Shown here: one piece after another, positions 31,003 through 33,018 of the stretch
Layout of the letters: every line of letters starts with the position of its first letter
How positions within the stretch are numbered: the stretch's first letter is position 1
NCBI GenBank assembly: GCA_910575035.1
Contig: CAJTDL010000016.1
Location: 1-33,018 of the forward strand
Source of the DNA: Lachnospiraceae bacterium
Lineage (GTDB): Bacteria; Bacillota; Clostridia; Lachnospirales; Lachnospiraceae
Length of the DNA: 33,018 nucleotides
Direction: 5' to 3'
The notes under the pieces: generated by a model
What the model was told of the DNA's origin: nothing
Databases searched by the model: none
Seen by the model: the letters and a program-made list of their open reading frames with translations, nothing else
Made by a program: the position numbers and the translations under genes

Positions 31003-31590
31003 ATGAAAGTATTAGCAGTTAATGGAAGTGCAAGAAAAGACGGTAACACAGCGCTCCTTATTCACACGGTTTTTGAAGAATTGAACAAAGAAGGGATTGA
31101 AACGGAGCTGATACAGCTTTCCGGTAAGGTGATAGAGCCATGTAAGGCTTGCTGGGCCTGCGGGGGAAAGCGGAACTGTGTCCATAAAAAAGATCTGTTT
31201 CAGGAGATTTTTGAAAAGATGACACAGGCTGACGGCATACTGTTAGGCTCCCCTGTCTATACAGCAAATATTTCTGCCAATATGCAGGCTTTATTGGAAA
31301 GGGCGTCTGTAGTAACAGATATGAACCGGAATGACAATCTTCTGCAGCGTAAAGTTGGGGTGGCCGTCACAGCGGCACGTCGTGGAGGGGCATTGAATAC
31401 ACTGGATGCGATGAACCATTTTTTCATGCTGCAGGGGATGTATATTGTCGGATCCTCTTATTGACCGATGGCTTATGGGCAGATGCCGGGTGGCGTTATG
31501 AATGATGAAGAAGGGCTGGCTACGATGAAGTATTTAGGGCAGAATATGGCATACTTGTTAAAATGCCTGAAAGGGGGAACTGATTTATGA
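31003..31590 (+). pseudogene. Flavodoxin-family FMN reductase with premature TGA
   Basis: Starts MKVLAVNGSARKDGNTALLI after TAGGAGGAGG. The FMN phosphate loop is NGSARKDGNT, the cysteine motif is CKACWACGGKRNC, and the second loop is LLGSPVYTANISANMQ. The frame stops at TGA 31462 after MYIVGSSY. Beyond it, in the same frame, PMAYGQMPGGVMNDEEGLAT and the rest run to TGA 31588. Family members read GSxYWPMAYG, so a TGG tryptophan codon has become TGA. The shortened product would lack the last ~42 of 195 residues. The lipoprotein gene overlaps its original stop. Confidence 0.8.
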
Positions 31591-31931
31591 TAAAAAAAAT
31601 AGCGCTGTCCTTGCTGTCGCTGCTCTTACTATTTGCTTTTGCAGGCTGTGGAGCTGCCAAAAACCATGAAAGTTCATCAACATCACAGACAGCGCCGGAA
31701 AATACACGCAGTGACAAAGAAACGGATAGTATAAATAATGAGCAGGATATGGCTGCCAGTTCAGATGCAGGTGAGCCCGCATCCGGGCAGGGCGTTGACC
31801 TTTATGAAATTGTACCAGAGACTCCATATACAGAAGAGGATCTTGCTTATTATACAGATGGGAGGGCAGATCAGGAACAGAATGATCCGTCTATCCGTCC
31901 GGCAATTTCCGGGGAAGTTTATTGTATTTGA
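31587..31931 (+). CDS. Lipoprotein, 3'-truncated by an insertion sequence (114 aa)
   Basis: The signal peptide MIKKIALSLLSLLLLFAF with lipobox FAGC (C21) is followed by a long Ser/Thr/Asp/Glu-rich linker (ESSSTSQTAPENT, DSINNEQDMAASSDAGEPAS). Folded sequence is only beginning (VDLYEIVPETPYTEEDLAYY) when the frame enters the IS remnant and stops at 31931. The ATG overlaps the stop of the former flavodoxin gene (ATGA), and AAAGGGGG provides the ribosome site. The complete gene may have encoded an extracytoplasmic redox or binding protein working with the flavodoxin-type enzyme, but its fold cannot be told from what remains. Confidence 0.6.
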   Translation: MIKKIALSLLSLLLLFAFAGCGAAKNHESSSTSQTAPENTRSDKETDSINNEQDMAASSDAGEPASGQGVDLYEIVPETPYTEEDLAYYTDGRADQEQNDPSIRPAISGEVYCI

Positions 31932-32422
31932 ATATTTTCCCGCAAGCAGTTCCTTTGTCCGGAGGTAATGGCGCTCTGGCCTTATTGGAACCAGATTCTT
32001 GCTGATGTCTTTATAGATCTGCCAGAACAGTTCATCCTGTTTCCGTGCGTCCGTTTTCAACAGGATATAGATTAGGTCATTTTTCAGTATCCCAATGCCC
32101 AATGTCCGGTCTATCATTATCTTATGTTTCCGGTGTTTTTCTTTTTCGTCCATTTCCGCCTCGGCATCACGGATGATGTCCTCTGCAAGGTTGCTGATAT
32201 AAATTGTGCTGTATATATCCTGCAGCAGCAGAATCGGCTTTGTCCCTGTGAAGTTCTCTATCTGCAGGCGCTCTTTCAATGTTTCGTATGTCGTTTCAAT
32301 CCCCCATCTCATATGTCCGGAGCCGACAAAGCGGCCCGCTCTTTTTTATAGTCACTGGATTTGAGACGCACAAGGAATAAGATGCCTTTTTCCATCATCC
32401 GGATAAAGGCTGCGGTAATCAG
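31921..32422 (-). pseudogene. IS4-family-like transposase remnant with internal deletion
   Basis: On the minus strand, from about 32422: FIRMMEKGILFLVRLKSSDY, then KKERAALSAPD and a stop. In another frame from 32312 the protein resumes with MRWGIETTYETLKERLQIEN, the YREK-like region with catalytic Glu of IS4/IS1634-type DDE transposases. The usual C-terminal helical tail follows (LLLQDIYSTIYISNLAEDII ... LVPIRPERHYLRTKE), running out into the lipoprotein gene. The DDE domain's first Asp and most of the middle are missing. The ends of the element cannot be defined by eye. Confidence 0.75.
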
Positions 32423-32454
32423 TTATCTGCTTCTATTATACAGTAAAGATGCAG

Positions 32455-32493
32455 AAAAAGGAACCATTTACAATTTAAAATGTAAAAGATTCC
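32455..32493 (-). terminator. Minus-strand intrinsic terminator
   Basis: On the minus strand GGAATCTTTTACA (32493-32481) pairs imperfectly with TGTAAATGGTTCC (32472-32460), followed by TTTTT (32459-32455). It would end transcripts from the IS1182 remnant. Between it and that gene (32,494-32,641) I see no coding sequence, only a small CATAGA/TCTATG hairpin near 32527-32540. Confidence 0.6.
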
Positions 32494-32641
32494 TTAAGTT
32501 AATGACATGATGCTGGGGTCAAAACATAGAGTTTTCTATGGCTGAATACTCGTAGAACCTTGAAAATGTAATATTTCACAGTAGATTTCTTATAAGAGGC
32601 ACCTTTTCTCCAAATGCATTGGCATACTTTTAGTGTGTTTT

Positions 32642-33016
32642 CTATACTAATACAGGATTTTGGGCATAGTTTCCCAGTCCCTTCCGAAATCCGAAGAGCT
32701 TTCTGAAATTCAAAGCTGCTATTTTACTTCCAAAGAAAAATTTCCCTCGCTGCCTTCCTCTTGGAAGGCTGTCCAGATGGTAATTTTTCCGAAGACTGGA
32801 AGGAACTGTTTCCACGCCGTTTCTTAACCGTGCCAGACTGCTAAATTCTTCACCCTGCATGTACCGCTGACTTTTTGCCCTGTTAGATGCATTTTTTGAA
32901 GTGATAAATGAAGCGACTTTTTTGTATATCTTTGGACGGCATTGTTCCTGATAAGGACAACCGGCACAATGATTTCTGTCAAATGATACCCTGCATTGCC
33001 TTGTTGATTTTGTATA
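32642..33016 (-). pseudogene. IS1182-family transposase, C-terminal part cut by the window edge
   Basis: The minus-strand frame is open to the window edge: FDRNHCAGCPYQEQCRPKIY (the CxxCxxxxxC zinc-like motif of IS1182 transposases), then QGEEFSSLARLRNGVETVPS, where RNGVE carries the catalytic glutamate, LRKNYHLDSLPRGRQRGKFF, and GSKIAALNFRKLFG before TAG at 32644-32642. This part has no internal stop, so the element may be intact outside the window; I mark it partial because only 124 codons are visible. Confidence 0.8.
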
Positions 33017-33018
33017 GC

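Noticed and set aside
31462-31464. Selenocysteine at the in-frame TGA of the flavodoxin gene
   Set aside because: The family has Trp at this position, and I see no SECIS-like hairpin just after the TGA.

Overview
The window comes from a low-GC Gram-positive, most likely a gut Lachnospiraceae-type Clostridium relative. The basis is AT-rich codon use, strong AGGAGG ribosome sites, lantibiotic-type ABC transporters with their two-component systems, 2-hydroxyacyl-CoA dehydratase family proteins, a YxeA protein, a cysteine-rich KTR remnant, and a surface-protein C-terminus built of Ig/fibronectin-like modules. I see no rRNA, tRNA or CRISPR array.

Region 1 (about 1-6,300) is accessory DNA behind the C-terminal stub of a tyrosine integrase. 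It holds possible defence genes: a DUF4209 protein with an Rx4H (HEPN-like) motif, a class I methyltransferase, an AbiU2-type HEPN protein directly followed by a PD-(D/E)xK nuclease-like protein, and several tiny ORFs and scars. Region 2 (6,300-11,600) is a complete antimicrobial-peptide sensing and immunity module: response regulator, histidine kinase, a terminator, four 11-bp-spaced direct repeats, then an ABC ATPase with an E-loop, two permeases, a YxeA protein and a lipoprotein. A dead IS3 copy (11,590-12,480) separates this operon from what is probably its own terminator. Region 3 (12,580-17,870) is a second module: HTH protein, response regulator, kinase, MacB/Bce-like ATPase and an FtsX-type permease broken by a frameshift.

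Region 4 (17,870-21,170) is a graveyard of mobile-element genes: a KTR remnant, a split accessory gene, a cold-shock-domain protein frameshifted in a run of seven G, and a GtrA fragment. Inside it lies a well-formed type I toxin-antitoxin locus, with a 27-residue hydrophobic toxin on the minus strand and a convergent antisense RNA on the plus strand. A degenerate CCCCATATTTGT-like motif is scattered through the same stretch.

Region 5 (21,187-28,720) is the most interesting. A LysR regulator is divergent from a tightly overlapping operon. Its genes encode a dehydratase/double-cubane-family protein that has lost all the expected cluster cysteines, a membrane polyferredoxin with an extracytoplasmic domain, a second family member that keeps every cysteine, its ATP-dependent activase, and a CcdA/TauE-like membrane protein. 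A small helical protein follows under a near-identical promoter. I read this as an uncharacterised membrane-linked, ATP-driven low-potential reductase. Two of its genes carry triple tandem copies of the same 51-bp repeat family, read in different frames.

Region 6 (28,720-33,018) is decaying: an aldo/keto reductase tail, an intact flavodoxin-type gene, an acetyltransferase fused in frame to a DUF362 fragment, a surface-protein tail, a second flavodoxin gene with a premature TGA, a truncated lipoprotein, and IS4-like and IS1182-like transposase remnants.
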